Source: Alkalibacterium sp034520745 | GTDB taxonomy: Bacteria; Bacillota; Bacilli; Lactobacillales; Carnobacteriaceae_A | Reading direction: 5' to 3' | NCBI GenBank assembly: GCA_034520745.1 | Contig: JAXHNF010000023.1 | Span: forward strand, 248,001 to 312,000 | Length of the DNA stretch: 64,000 bases | Part shown: positions 18,189 to 27,529 of the stretch, in pieces | Position numbering within the stretch: the first letter of the stretch is position 1 | How the letters are laid out: every line of letters begins with the position of its first letter | Notes under the pieces: generated by a model | Told to the model about the DNA's origin: nothing | Databases searched by the model: none | What the model saw: only the letters and a program-made list of their open reading frames with translations | Program-made: the position numbers and the translations under genes

Positions 18189-19159
18189 GATACGGCCCCC
18201 TCTCTAGTCGACTGTTTTTCATCTGCCAGATAGCGGATGAGATGTTCCTGGGTAATGATCCTGTCTGCCTCTGTGTCTTTTGAGGCGACCCTTACGGCGG
18301 GGGTTCTGGACAGGATCAGTGTCAGATCATCGATCGTTGTGTCCGCGCCGATCGTTTTGTCAAAATTAGTATCTTCGGTCGTGTAGTACTCTTTTTCTAT
18401 GAAAGACTGGACGGTGACTTCTTCCCGGTAATGGGGCAGTCCCGTCTGCAGGAACTCTTTGACAAAGTCATTTGCCGGATTTTTAAGGATCTCTTCGGCA
18501 GTTCCGACTTGTTCGATCCGTCCTTCATTCATGACGCAGATGCGGTCGCCCAGTTCAATGGCTTCCTGCATGTCATGCGTGACAAAGACGATCGTTTTTT
18601 TGAATTTATGCTGGAGATTCATCACGTCTTCGCGAAGGCTGTGACGCGTGATGGGGTCCAGCGCACTGAACGGTTCATCCATCAAAATGATATCAGGGTC
18701 TGCCGCCATAGCTCTAAGGACACCGATCCGCTGCTGTTCGCCCCCGGAAAGCTCGGATATTTTTCTGCCTCTGTACTTGTCGGGTTCCAAGTCCACACTC
18801 TCGAGCAGTTCTGTCACCCGGTCGTGCATGTCCTGTTTCGACCACTTTTTCATCTCCGGGACGATGGTGATGTTTTCTTCCACCGTCATGTTCGGGAACA
18901 AAGCGATCTGCTGCAGGACATAACCGATATTCCACCTTAATTCCTGAATGTCATATTCGCTTATCTTCTTTCCTTCAATATACAAATACCCTTCAGATAA
19001 CAAGATGAGTTTGTTGATCATTTTTAAAGTTGTGGTTTTTCCGCAGCCACTCGGTCCAATCAGCACAAAAAATTCGCCGTCATTGATTTCCAGATCAAAG
19101 TCAGAAACCACGGCAGTGCCGTCATAGCGCTTGGTTACATTTTCAAAGCGTATCATCAT
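18185..19159 (-). CDS. Osmoprotectant ABC transporter ATP-binding protein (OpuCA-like)
   Basis: A 324-residue ATPase, intact. Walker A GPSGCGKTTTLK, Q-loop VLQQIALFPNMTVEEN, signature LSGGEQQRIGVLRA, Walker B DIILMDEPFSALDP and the H-loop VTHDMQEA are all present. After about residue 245 comes a C-terminal extension with one CBS-like segment (TPAVRVASKDTEADRIITQEHLIRYL); OpuCA proteins usually have two CBS domains that sense ionic strength, so this one is short. First gene of the operon, translationally coupled to the fused permease/binding protein. The ribosome binding site is GAGGAGGGTGT before ATG 19159. Confidence 0.92.
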   Translation of the reverse strand: MMIRFENVTKRYDGTAVVSDFDLEINDGEFFVLIGPSGCGKTTTLKMINKLILLSEGYLYIEGKKISEYDIQELRWNIGYVLQQIALFPNMTVEENITIVPEMKKWSKQDMHDRVTELLESVDLEPDKYRGRKISELSGGEQQRIGVLRAMAADPDIILMDEPFSALDPITRHSLREDVMNLQHKFKKTIVFVTHDMQEAIELGDRICVMNEGRIEQVGTAEEILKNPANDFVKEFLQTGLPHYREEVTVQSFIEKEYYTTEDTNFDKTIGADTTIDDLTLILSRTPAVRVASKDTEADRIITQEHLIRYLADEKQSTREGAVS

Positions 19160-19235
19160 ACACCCTCCTCTTTCTTTTCATTCATTAAGTATACCAAAAC
19201 AGCTGTATATTTTTATAATCATACACTCCGTCATA

Positions 19236-19264
19236 TTGAAGGTTCCTTTGATAAACGGTATACT
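19236..19264 (+). promoter_or_regulatory. Promoter of acetyltransferase gene
   Basis: TTGAAG (19236-19241) and TATACT (19259-19264), 17-base spacer, 26 bases before the start codon. Confidence 0.7.
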
Positions 19265-19290
19265 GTTTTTTAAGAAAAGGGGAGAAGCAA

Positions 19291-19767
19291 ATGGTGAAAC
19301 TGCGAATGATCGAAGAAAAAGATAATCAGGCAGTGGGGGAAATCGTCCAAATATCTTTAAGCAGCCGGGGATTGGATCTGCCGGGGACCGCTTATTTTGA
19401 TCCATACCTGTTCGAGCTCTACAGCTATTATCAGGAGCCGAAGCGGGCTTACTGGGTGCTGGAGAAAGAAGGGAAAGTCATCGGTGGATGCGGGATCGGC
19501 CCGTTCGGTGACAGTGAAAAAGTCGGGGAACTGCAGAAGCTTTATATCCGGGACGAAGAACAGGGGAAGGGCTATGCCCATCTGTTGATGAAAAAAGCGC
19601 TCGAGTTTGCGGAGGAGCACTATGAATCCTGTTACATCGATACATTTGCTTCACTTAAAGAAGCGAATAAACTGTACGAAAAATACGGGTTCAAGAAGCT
19701 GACTGAACCGATCGCAGGCTCCGAGCACAATGCCTGTGACACGTGGTTTTTGAAAGAGTTTAAGTAG
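19291..19767 (+). CDS. GNAT-family N-acetyltransferase
   Basis: A 158-residue acetyl-CoA-dependent acetyltransferase. The N-terminal LRMIEEKDNQAVGEIVQISL, strand VIGGCGIGPF and, most tellingly, motif A LYIRDEEQGKGYAHLLMKKAL (pyrophosphate-binding) followed by KEANKLYEKYGFKKL (motif B) are seen. The substrate is unknown; the family includes amino-acid, antibiotic and protein acetylases. The start follows GGGGAGAA. It is divergent from the osmoprotectant operon, with its own promoter. Confidence 0.88.
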   Translation: MVKLRMIEEKDNQAVGEIVQISLSSRGLDLPGTAYFDPYLFELYSYYQEPKRAYWVLEKEGKVIGGCGIGPFGDSEKVGELQKLYIRDEEQGKGYAHLLMKKALEFAEEHYESCYIDTFASLKEANKLYEKYGFKKLTEPIAGSEHNACDTWFLKEFK

Positions 19768-19829
19768 TGACGTTTTCGCTACCTTGGTTCTTGCTAATAA
19801 ATTTTATTTAGATTGAGAGGAGGGAGAAA

Positions 19830-19997
19830 ATGAGATTGATCGCAATATTGCCGCTTTTAATGCTGATTATTTCAATTTCGATTATTGCTTTACTGATTTA
19901 TGCTTTGGTAACTTTGGTGAAAGCAAACCAGTCGCAGGCAGAGTCCTTAAGAGAAATAGAATTGACCTTGAAAAGAATGTCCGACACGCATAAATAA
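19830..19997 (+). CDS. Small single-span membrane protein
   Basis: A 55-residue frame too short for most gene finders. It starts at ATG 19830, four bases after a strong GAGGAGGG site. Residues 2-33 form one very hydrophobic helix (AILPLLMLIISISIIALLIY), followed by a polar helical tail (QAESLREIELTLKRMSDTHK). It lies between the acetyltransferase and arsD genes and could be read from the promoter of the former. Function unknown. Confidence 0.6.
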   Translation: MRLIAILPLLMLIISISIIALLIYALVTLVKANQSQAESLREIELTLKRMSDTHK

Positions 19998-20043
19998 TCG
20001 TAGTGCTGAAAAGAGGATCGTTAAAAGATTCTCTTAAAATCAC

Positions 20044-20072
20044 TTGAATAAGTGCAGTTATGGCTCTATACT
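20044..20072 (+). promoter_or_regulatory. Promoter of arsDA
   Basis: TTGAAT (20044-20049) and TATACT (20067-20072), 17-base spacer, 56 bases before arsD. Confidence 0.65.
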
Positions 20073-20128
20073 ATACATAGACAGATTTCTATATATAAAA
20101 TAAATGTAAAAGACGAGGAGAAAACAAA

Positions 20129-20527
20129 ATGACTAAATTAGAGATATTTGAACCGGCTTTATGCTGCAGCACGGGGGTCTGCGGACCATCCGTGGATGAC
20201 GAACTGATGATGATCACGTCGATCGTAAATACACTAAACACCGCTGAAGGTTATGAAGCAGTCAGGTATAACTTGTCCGGTGACCCGCAGGCTTTTGTGA
20301 GCAATGAAAATGTCACGGCCATTCTTCAGGAAAAAGAAGCAGAGGCCCTGCCGATCACACTGGTCAATGGCGAAGTCAAAAAGACGGGCGCCTATCCTAC
20401 GCTGGAAGAAATTTCTGACTACATGGAAGTGCAGTTTGTCATGGCAGGCTCATCAGGCGAAAACTGCTGTGGTGGGTCTGCAAATACGGGTGACTGCTGC
20501 GGCGGATCAAATTCGGGCTGCTGTTAA
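20129..20527 (+). CDS. arsD: Arsenic metallochaperone ArsD
   Basis: Carries trivalent arsenic or antimony to the ArsA ATPase. The 132 residues show the family layout: N-terminal EIFEPALCCSTGVCGPSVD with the metal-binding Cys12, Cys13 and Cys18, a thioredoxin-like body (ALPITLVNGEVKKTGAYPTLEEIS), and a flexible tail with vicinal Cys pairs (ENCCGG, DCCGG, GCC). The gene is followed 21 bases later by arsA. ArsD also acts as a weak repressor of its own operon in some hosts, and no separate arsR lies in the window. Confidence 0.95.
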   Translation: MTKLEIFEPALCCSTGVCGPSVDDELMMITSIVNTLNTAEGYEAVRYNLSGDPQAFVSNENVTAILQEKEAEALPITLVNGEVKKTGAYPTLEEISDYMEVQFVMAGSSGENCCGGSANTGDCCGGSNSGCC

Positions 20528-20548
20528 TTTAGAAAGGACGTTCAATTT

Positions 20549-22291
20549 ATGGAAACTTATTTACCGAATGAAACGAACTTAACGAAGTATCTGTTCTTTA
20601 CAGGAAAAGGCGGCGTCGGTAAAACTTCGATCGCCTGCTCGACGGCTGTTTCTCTGGCAGACAGCGGGAAAAAGGTCATGCTGGTCAGTACAGATCCGGC
20701 AAGCAACCTGCAGGACGTTTTCGGCAAAGAACTGACCAACAAAGCGGCGCCTATCGAAGAAGTCCCTGGCCTTTACGTGGCCAATTTTGACCCGGTCACA
20801 GCTGCGAACGAGTATAAGGAATCAGTCGTGGGTCCATACCGGGGCGTACTTCCTGACTCAGCCATAGCGAACATGGAAGAGCAGCTGATGGGTTCGTGTA
20901 CGGTTGAGATCGCATCATTCAACGAATTTTCAGGCTTCCTGACGGATAAATCCATCTCGGAAAACTATGACTACATCTTGTTCGACACTGCACCGACAGG
21001 GCATACGCTGCGCATGCTTCAATTGCCTTCTGCCTGGAACGATTTTCTGGATGAGAATACGACTGGTGTTTCCTGTATGGGTCAGCTTTCCGGCCTTGGG
21101 GAAAAGAAACACAGCTACGAGCAGGCCGTGAAAACACTGGGCGATTCAGCCAAAACAACGCTGATGCTGGTCACGCGGCCGCAGGAAGGCCCACTTACGG
21201 AAGCTGGCCGTGCGTCTGAAGAACTGGATGCCATCGGAGTCAAAAATCAGAAGCTTATCGTGAACGGCCTGCTGGACTTGCCGACAGATGCCGTTTCGCA
21301 AAAAATCGTTGACGAACAGCAGAAAGCACTGCGCGAGATGCCGGAGATCCTGAAAGAATTTCCGACCTGGAGCATTCCTCTGCGTCCGTATAACCTTACC
21401 GGGATCGATAATCTGAGACGTCTTCTGAAAGAAAAACAGGAAACGCCGGATGTTTCGGCAGTTGAAAAAACGGCCTTCCCGCCTTTGAATAAAGTAGTGG
21501 ACGATTTGATCGAATCCAACAAGCGGGTCGTTTTCACCATGGGTAAAGGTGGCGTCGGTAAAACGACGATTGCCGCCACGATCGCGCTGGGACTGGCTGA
21601 CAAAGGGAAAAAGGTCCATTTGGCGACGACGGATCCTGCGGCACATCTGGAAAACGTTTTTGGCGGATCCAGTCAGATCAAAATGAGCCGCATCGATGAA
21701 AAGCAAGAACTGGCAGACTATCAGGAAGAAGTCCTGTCTAATGCCCGAAAGACCATGTCGGGTGACGATCTGGCCTATGTCGAAGAAGATCTGCGCTCCC
21801 CCTGTACGCAGGAAATCGCCGTCTTCAGAAGATTCGCGGAAATCGTGATGGACGACGACTGTGATGTGGTCGTGATCGATACGGCACCGACGGGACACAC
21901 CCTGCTCCTGCTGGAATCGTCTCAAAGCTACGCCAAAGAAGTCGCTCGCACATCAGGCGAAGTTCCGGAATCGATCCAGAAACTGCTGCCCATGCTTCAG
22001 GATAAAGAGCAGACCGAAGTGATCATGGTGACCCTGCCTGAAAACACGCCAGTCTATGAATCCCTGAGGCTTCAGGAGGACCTGGACCGTGCCGGGATCG
22101 CCCATACGTGGTGGGTCGTCAATCAGAGCATGCTGTCCAGCGGGACGACCAATGAAATCCTGCAGGCACGTGCCCAGAGTGAAAAAGAGTGGATCGACAA
22201 AGTGGCTGAGGTATCAAACGGTCATTTCGCCGTAGTGGAATGGAGCTCCGAGGAACTGAAAGGTCAGAATCTGACGAACATACTGAATTAG
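20549..22291 (+). CDS. arsA: Arsenite efflux pump ATPase ArsA
   Basis: A 580-residue ATPase made of two homologous halves, each with a deviant Walker A motif GKGGVGKT (about residues 19 and 331) and the DTAPTGHTLRML / DTAPTGHTLLLL signature. The metal-site Cys residues are present (MGSCTVEIASF, the ENTTGVSCMGQL segment, and SPCTQEIAVF in the second half). ArsA energises export of arsenite through ArsB or Acr3, but no such membrane pump gene is in this window, so the partner must be elsewhere. The gene is intact and ends before a strong terminator. Confidence 0.96.
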   Translation: METYLPNETNLTKYLFFTGKGGVGKTSIACSTAVSLADSGKKVMLVSTDPASNLQDVFGKELTNKAAPIEEVPGLYVANFDPVTAANEYKESVVGPYRGVLPDSAIANMEEQLMGSCTVEIASFNEFSGFLTDKSISENYDYILFDTAPTGHTLRMLQLPSAWNDFLDENTTGVSCMGQLSGLGEKKHSYEQAVKTLGDSAKTTLMLVTRPQEGPLTEAGRASEELDAIGVKNQKLIVNGLLDLPTDAVSQKIVDEQQKALREMPEILKEFPTWSIPLRPYNLTGIDNLRRLLKEKQETPDVSAVEKTAFPPLNKVVDDLIESNKRVVFTMGKGGVGKTTIAATIALGLADKGKKVHLATTDPAAHLENVFGGSSQIKMSRIDEKQELADYQEEVLSNARKTMSGDDLAYVEEDLRSPCTQEIAVFRRFAEIVMDDDCDVVVIDTAPTGHTLLLLESSQSYAKEVARTSGEVPESIQKLLPMLQDKEQTEVIMVTLPENTPVYESLRLQEDLDRAGIAHTWWVVNQSMLSSGTTNEILQARAQSEKEWIDKVAEVSNGHFAVVEWSSEELKGQNLTNILN

Positions 22292-22333
22292 GATCTCTTT
22301 GAGCCAGACATTAAATTAAATAAAACGAATCAG

Positions 22334-22376
22334 ACAGCCCGTATTTCTCTTGATCAGAGAAATACGGGCTGTTTTT
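22334..22376 (+). terminator. Terminator of the arsDA operon
   Basis: Perfect 16-base arms starting ACAGCCCGTATTTCTC, a 7-base loop, then a T run. Confidence 0.92.
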
Positions 22377-22513
22377 ATCGAAGATATAAGGCAGCGGATT
22401 CTTCTAGCGGCAAAAAAATGATTAGAATAAAATGATAAAATACTCTTAATTCCTTGCAGATATATGATAAACTAGTTAAATGAGAGATAAAAATATACTT
22501 AAAGGACGATTCG

Positions 22514-23697
22514 ATGATAAGGCAAGTAATGAGTGAAACGTTCACCTATATGTGGCGGAACAAAAAGAACCGTCTGGTTATGATTTTGTGTCTGGGCGCC
22601 GTACTTTTACATAGTTTGTTTATTTTACCGAACACCCCCGGTCCTGATGAAGTAGACATCGTTCAGCTGGAACGCCAGATGGAGGGCAACAGGCAGACCT
22701 TTGAGGATCAGCTGGACAAAGGACTGACTGTCCCGTCGTTTATGACGGGAACCAGTGCGTATGAACAAGCCCGGAACGAATACGTGAATCAGCGGGAGCT
22801 CCTGACCGCCCTCAATAACGGTGACGTCAGACGGTATCTTGAAATTCCTTACCGGCCAGCGGACAGTGGCGGAGAAGGAGACGAAGGAAGCGCATTCGCC
22901 CCGGCAGTGAACCGGATTTTCGGCTACGGGAAAGAAAGCTTTTCCAGAGCCAATAAACTGGACTATTACCTGAATGAAGCCGATCCGCTGACGTTCCACA
23001 TGGTTCATGAGCGGACGAGTCTTCAGCAGCTGCATCTGTTTCTGATCGGTTTAGGGCCTTACATCCTGCTTATCCTTCTGCTCTTTATGATCAGTGACGT
23101 GATCACCAAAGACCGGGATTTGCGGACGCAGAAAGCTGGTGTACCGCTGAACTGGTTCGGTTATCTGTTCATCCAGTCGGTGACCGCACTCGGCTTTGTC
23201 ATGCTCTTCATGACAGCATTGACCGGACTGTTCGTACTCGTAAACGGCCTTCAGTATGGCTTTGGATCGCTCGATCTGCCGGTGATTGCTTTTGGCGAAG
23301 CTGAGGCCACTTATCAGGCATCGCCTATACTGACGATGGAAATGGGGACCTTCCTGCTCCGCGCGCTGCCGTATCTTCTATTGCTTTTTTACGGTTTTGC
23401 CCGTCTGAACACCCTGTTCAGTCTCCTGTTCAAGCAGGATGTCGTGACGTTCGTCGCTTCCGTTTTCGTGCTGCTCTTTCCGCTCCTGTATTACAGCGCG
23501 GACACGACAGAGCTTTTAGGCTTCGATCTGACTTATTACCCGCAGACCTATTATCATTTCGGTAATGTGGTGACGGGACGACTGAATGCGCCGTATGCCA
23601 GAGGTCTGATCGTACTGGCCGTAACACTGACTGATTATTGAAGTGTTAAATGTCCTTGCCGCAAACGTATATCAAACGACAACAGTACGTCAGATAG
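22514..23697 (+). CDS. ABC transporter permease subunit (two frameshifts near the end)
   Basis: A membrane protein with the layout of ABC-2-type permeases: one helix at residues 20-40, an extracytoplasmic domain of about 150 residues with a long charged stretch, then five to six helices (YILLILLLFMISDVI; LLRALPYLLLLFYGFARL; VVTFVASVFVLLFPLLYYS). The cytoplasmic KDRDLRTQKAGVPLNW loop is typical of exporter permeases. As read it stops at 23641 within the last helix; shifts near 23628 and 23670 give LLIIEVLNVLAANVYIKRQQYVR and a stop at 23697, just before the next gene. It is first in an operon with a second permease and an ATPase. Confidence 0.75.
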
Positions 23698-23708
23698 GAG
23701 GAGAAGTC

Positions 23709-24902
23709 ATGAAACGTGTTTTAAAATGGAATGGGCGCCTGATGCTCAGGGACTGGAAGACGCGTCTTTTGCTGATCGGCTTCCTGCTGTTTTTGGGGAC
23801 GTTTTCGCTTCTGTACAGACAGCAGAACGTCACGCTCCCGGAAACGCAGCTCCGGGCGGAATACAGTGATGCGCACAATATCTTCCGGCAGATCCCCGAT
23901 GCGCATTTTGAAGGCGAACTGGGTGAAGAAGTCCAGCAGCGTCTGGGACGAAATTCGTCACTGATCGGTCTGAACCGTTACATACTGACCCAGCGCGAAG
24001 GAAATACCGTTGAAGGTCTGGAAGACGTGGTTTCCGATTACTTGAATAACGGCAGAGAAATGGCCGAAAACAATCTGTTTTTACTCGAAGCCACAGAATT
24101 TGAGTCCTATGAGACCCTTACGTCGGTGTACCTGCCGTCACGATACGAGATCGAACGCCAGCTTGCCTTTTACAATGCTTTGGATGACAGCGGACTGGCT
24201 ATCGAGTGGAACCCTTTTGCTTCCTCGCAGATTTTGCAGCAGCAGCTGGAACTGTTTGTCTCGGTCGTCCTGTTCATCGCCGTCGCGCTTTTAGCCGGCG
24301 ATCACTTTACCAGAGATCAGGAGAAAAACTACAGCGTGACGCAGGGACTGCCCTTGCCTGTGAAAACCCAGTGGCGGACACGCAGTTTTCTGCTCTGGCT
24401 GATGACCTGGCTGACGGCCTTGGCTGGCATTTTGGTCAGCTACGTGCTGTCATTATCCTTTGAGACGTCAGGCAGTTTGAGTTACCCGGTTGAAATCTAC
24501 TTCAACCAGTCTGCAACCTATGTGCCGCTGTGGCAGTACGGCCTGCTGCTCGTCTTACTGGGGATGATCGTCAGTTATCTGTTCCTGCTGATCATAACAG
24601 GCCTGAGCTGGATGATCCGCAACACTTATCTGACCCTGTTTATCACGGGTCTGCTGGTCTTGTCTCCGCAGATCTGGACGGCGATCGATCCGGTCTCTTC
24701 CTGGCAGCCGTCCTTTTATTCGGAAGTGGTGTCTGTCGTCACGGGTGAAAGTGCCGCCGCATTCAATCTGCCGGGGATCGAATTCTGGAAACTGCCGGTC
24801 GCGGCACTAAGCGTCTGGCTGCTGCTTGAAGCGGTCTTCCATTTCATTTTCAAACTGATCCCGACCCAACGCCTCGGACTGAAAAGGAGAATAACGCAAT
24901 GA
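23709..24902 (+). CDS. ABC transporter permease subunit
   Basis: A 397-residue membrane protein with the same layout as its upstream neighbour: an N-terminal helix (LLLIGFLLFLGTFSLLY), a large extracytoplasmic part, then six helices starting with LFVSVVLFIAVALLAGDHFTRDQEKN. The motif GDHFTRDQEKNYSVTQGLPL mirrors SDVITKDRDLRTQKAGVPL in the first permease, so the two are related and probably pair. ATG 23709 has AGGAGGAG six bases upstream. The stop overlaps the ATPase start by ATGA. Substrate unknown. Confidence 0.8.
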   Translation: MKRVLKWNGRLMLRDWKTRLLLIGFLLFLGTFSLLYRQQNVTLPETQLRAEYSDAHNIFRQIPDAHFEGELGEEVQQRLGRNSSLIGLNRYILTQREGNTVEGLEDVVSDYLNNGREMAENNLFLLEATEFESYETLTSVYLPSRYEIERQLAFYNALDDSGLAIEWNPFASSQILQQQLELFVSVVLFIAVALLAGDHFTRDQEKNYSVTQGLPLPVKTQWRTRSFLLWLMTWLTALAGILVSYVLSLSFETSGSLSYPVEIYFNQSATYVPLWQYGLLLVLLGMIVSYLFLLIITGLSWMIRNTYLTLFITGLLVLSPQIWTAIDPVSSWQPSFYSEVVSVVTGESAAAFNLPGIEFWKLPVAALSVWLLLEAVFHFIFKLIPTQRLGLKRRITQ

Positions 24903-25846
24903 CTTTAGAAGTGAAAAATTTAACCGTAGCTTATGGAGAAACTGTTATCCTGGACGATATTTCCTTTAAACTGGACAATAGCCAGATCATCGGTCTGGTT
25001 GCCCCGAACGGTACAGGGAAAACGACGCTGTTCAATGCCGTCATGCACTTTATCCCGGTTAAATCCGGACAGATCTTAGTCGACGGCAGGGAGTATACAG
25101 CAAAAGACAAGGATGTTTTGGACCTGCATCAGCTGATCACCTTCTTTCCCGATCAGGCGGATCTGCATGAGAATTTCAGCGGCACGGAGCATATCGAGAT
25201 GTATGCCGATATGTGGGCCGGCAAGCGCGGTCACGTCAGAGATATCATCAGCCGGCTGGAGATGGACGATTACGTCGACAAAAAAGTCAGCACGTATTCG
25301 CTCGGCATGCGCCAGCGTTTGTGCTTTGCCATGGTGATCGCGTCCGATACACCGGTCATGTTCATGGATGAAGTCATGAACGGTCTGGATCCTGAGAACG
25401 TCTCGCTGGTTTCAGACATTCTGATCGAACTGCGGGAAGAAGGTAAGATCATCATGGTTGCTTCTCATCTGCTGGATAACCTGGATGAGTACGCAGACAA
25501 GATTTTCTTCCTGAAGGATAAAAAACTGCATTTTGTGCTCGATCACAGCGAAGAAAAAATAGAATACTTTAAACTGACTTGTACGCAGCAGCAGGCCAAG
25601 TATCTGGAGTCCCATGTCACGCTGCCTGAGGAGACGATCCATCTGGGCAACAGTGTCCTGTGCATCCCGATCAGTCAGTTGAGCGAGTCGGAACAGCTGG
25701 TCATATACAAGCATCTTCGTCACCTTGAGAATGTGGAAATATCAGTGGGTCCATTAGGAACGTCCCAGTATTATTCGCATCTTTACGGCCTGGAACTGCA
25801 TTCTTACAGCAGGGGGCATCAGCATGATAAAGCTGTTACAAAATAA
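24899..25846 (+). CDS. ABC transporter ATP-binding protein
   Basis: A 315-residue ATPase with Walker A APNGTGKTTLF (Ala instead of the usual Gly at the first position), Q-loop TFFPDQADLHEN, signature YSLGMRQRLCFAM, Walker B PVMFMDEVMNGLDPENV (Val where Pro is common) and switch ASHLLDNLDE. The C-terminal 90 residues are an extension typical of exporter ATPases in this class. Its start overlaps the preceding permease and its end overlaps the next lipoprotein gene by 23 bases, so the genes are tightly coupled. Confidence 0.9.
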   Translation: MTLEVKNLTVAYGETVILDDISFKLDNSQIIGLVAPNGTGKTTLFNAVMHFIPVKSGQILVDGREYTAKDKDVLDLHQLITFFPDQADLHENFSGTEHIEMYADMWAGKRGHVRDIISRLEMDDYVDKKVSTYSLGMRQRLCFAMVIASDTPVMFMDEVMNGLDPENVSLVSDILIELREEGKIIMVASHLLDNLDEYADKIFFLKDKKLHFVLDHSEEKIEYFKLTCTQQQAKYLESHVTLPEETIHLGNSVLCIPISQLSESEQLVIYKHLRHLENVEISVGPLGTSQYYSHLYGLELHSYSRGHQHDKAVTK

Positions 25847-26735
25847 AAAGACACGTCTTCTGCTGGTCGTCCCGGTCCTGGCCATTTTTCTGTCCGGCTG
25901 TGCAGGGTTTAGGGGACTCCGGACACCGAAGTACGACGGCAAGCCGGTAGAGCGAAATGATGACGCCATTGCTTTATATGAAAGGACCCAGCGGATCAAT
26001 GAGGAAAACGAAACGCATTATTTCAGGTACCCGCTGAGTGAGACATTGAAAGAACCTTCCCTGGCGTTTTCAGAGAAAGCTTCGGTGACGCTGGAGAAAG
26101 GAACGTATACGGTGGGCGACGATCTGCCGGCCGGGCGGGTGATCCTTCTAGGTCAGCCGAGTGATTTCAGACCGGAAGTCTTTATTATCCGGGCAGGGAA
26201 CCTGACTGTGTATGACGAAGAAGGCGTTGTTGCCTTCGAGAATCATTTCCAGGAAAACAGCGGTGTGATGCAGGCGGTGGTGGACCTCCGAGAAGGCCAG
26301 ACGGTCGAAGTCGAGGGAGACGATCCCGAAATCGACGTGCATTATTCAGAGGATACGGCCAGAGCTTCAACACTGATGGATCCGACCGAGTCAGACCAGG
26401 TCGCTTTGATGGCGGGTCATTATGAAGTGGGCGAGCATCTGGAGCCCGGTAATTACACGCTTGAACGTGTCGCGGCACCGCGGACGCCTGTGTTGTATCA
26501 CTTTATCGAAGGAGAAATCAATGTGGTCGAGCTGACGCAGAACAGAGGCATCAGACCCCGCTTGTCAGTTCAGGAAAATGAGGAATGGTTCGAAAGTGGC
26601 CGCATCGCTGAAGAAGAGTACGAGAACAATCTGGCCTTATTTGAAAATCGGCCGGATCGGCCTGTCATTGAACTGAAAGCCGGGGATAAGCTGTACTTGC
26701 CTATGCTGGACGGGCTGATACTGGAAAAACACTAA
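25824..26735 (+). CDS. Lipoprotein with two repeated domains, part of the ABC operon
   Basis: A 303-residue lipoprotein (lipobox FLSGC, Cys26). Two copies of a short beta motif are seen: GTYTVGDDLPAGRVIL near residue 92 and GHYEVGEHLEPGNYTL near residue 198, each followed by about 70 residues that end with an acidic turn. The GxYxVGxDLPAG pattern is common in secreted Gram-positive domains, but I cannot tie it to a function. Because the gene overlaps the ATPase gene, it is likely an external accessory of the transporter. Confidence 0.78.
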   Translation: MIKLLQNKKTRLLLVVPVLAIFLSGCAGFRGLRTPKYDGKPVERNDDAIALYERTQRINEENETHYFRYPLSETLKEPSLAFSEKASVTLEKGTYTVGDDLPAGRVILLGQPSDFRPEVFIIRAGNLTVYDEEGVVAFENHFQENSGVMQAVVDLREGQTVEVEGDDPEIDVHYSEDTARASTLMDPTESDQVALMAGHYEVGEHLEPGNYTLERVAAPRTPVLYHFIEGEINVVELTQNRGIRPRLSVQENEEWFESGRIAEEEYENNLALFENRPDRPVIELKAGDKLYLPMLDGLILEKH

Positions 26736-26746
26736 GGAGAAAAACG

Positions 26747-27442
26747 ATGTATTCATTTTGGATGAAAGCTGAACAGTTCTACACCTTTACGATGCCACTG
26801 ATCATTATCGTTTTGCTCTTGCTGGCCGTCGTTTATGTGTTTGTGCTATCGTATGCGGATCCCAATAAACCTCACCGTAAGAACATTACCCGGGGGTTTT
26901 TCGGACTGATCCTTGTAAGTCTGCTTTATTTTGGCTGGGGACATGCGACATACAATCGCTGGGTCGAGCAGAACGAGTACATTTCCCGGGCATTCGGTCA
27001 CGGGAAACGATACTGGGGATTGAGACGACTGAGGATCCGGGCATTGTCAGAACATACAGACGGTCGGATTCACTGAAAGAAAACCTGCTTGCTTTAGACA
27101 TGTATGAAGCTGAAATAGTAAGTCGGCCGTTTGCTTACACGGTACGCAGGCTCGACAGAAACCACGCATTATTTCACCTATGGGGACGAAGAGCAGTTCG
27201 TCTTCAAGCTGCAGGGAGAATTAAACTGGACCGATGGTGAGCGGGAACTGGTGGGTTATGCCTTTCAGCTGACCGATGAACGGTTTGCGGATATCGGATT
27301 TTACAACGAACCGGATATCATCTTCGATTCGCTGTCTCTACCCGCGTCCGATCAGACAGAGCTGATAGATGTCGATACGAACGATGCCATTCCCATCACC
27401 GAAATGATCGGCGGATGGAACTTCGGCAGGCAGTTCTATTAA
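26747..27442 (+). CDS. Membrane-anchored protein, ABC operon (two frameshifts)
   Basis: Starts at ATG 26747 after TAAGGAG, which overlaps the previous stop. Two membrane helices lie in the first 65 residues (FTMPLIIIVLLLLAVVYVFVL; GFFGLILVSLLYFGWG). The remainder is extracytoplasmic and spread over three frames: shifts near 27003 and 27150 give TILGIETTEDPGIVRTYRRSDSL, then TTHYFTYGDEEQFVFKLQGELNW, ending GGWNFGRQFY at 27442. Reconstructed length is about 231 residues. Family not recognised. Confidence 0.65.
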
Positions 27443-27529
27443 TGAGACGCAAGGGCAGACATTTTGACGTTGTATTTTTTCTGGAAGGCTTGTAGAATAG
27501 GAAGAGAAATCAAATTAAAGGAGATTACT

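Noticed and set aside
21146..21925. 259-residue ORF opposite arsA
   Set aside because: Antisense shadow of an intact gene with two P-loops.
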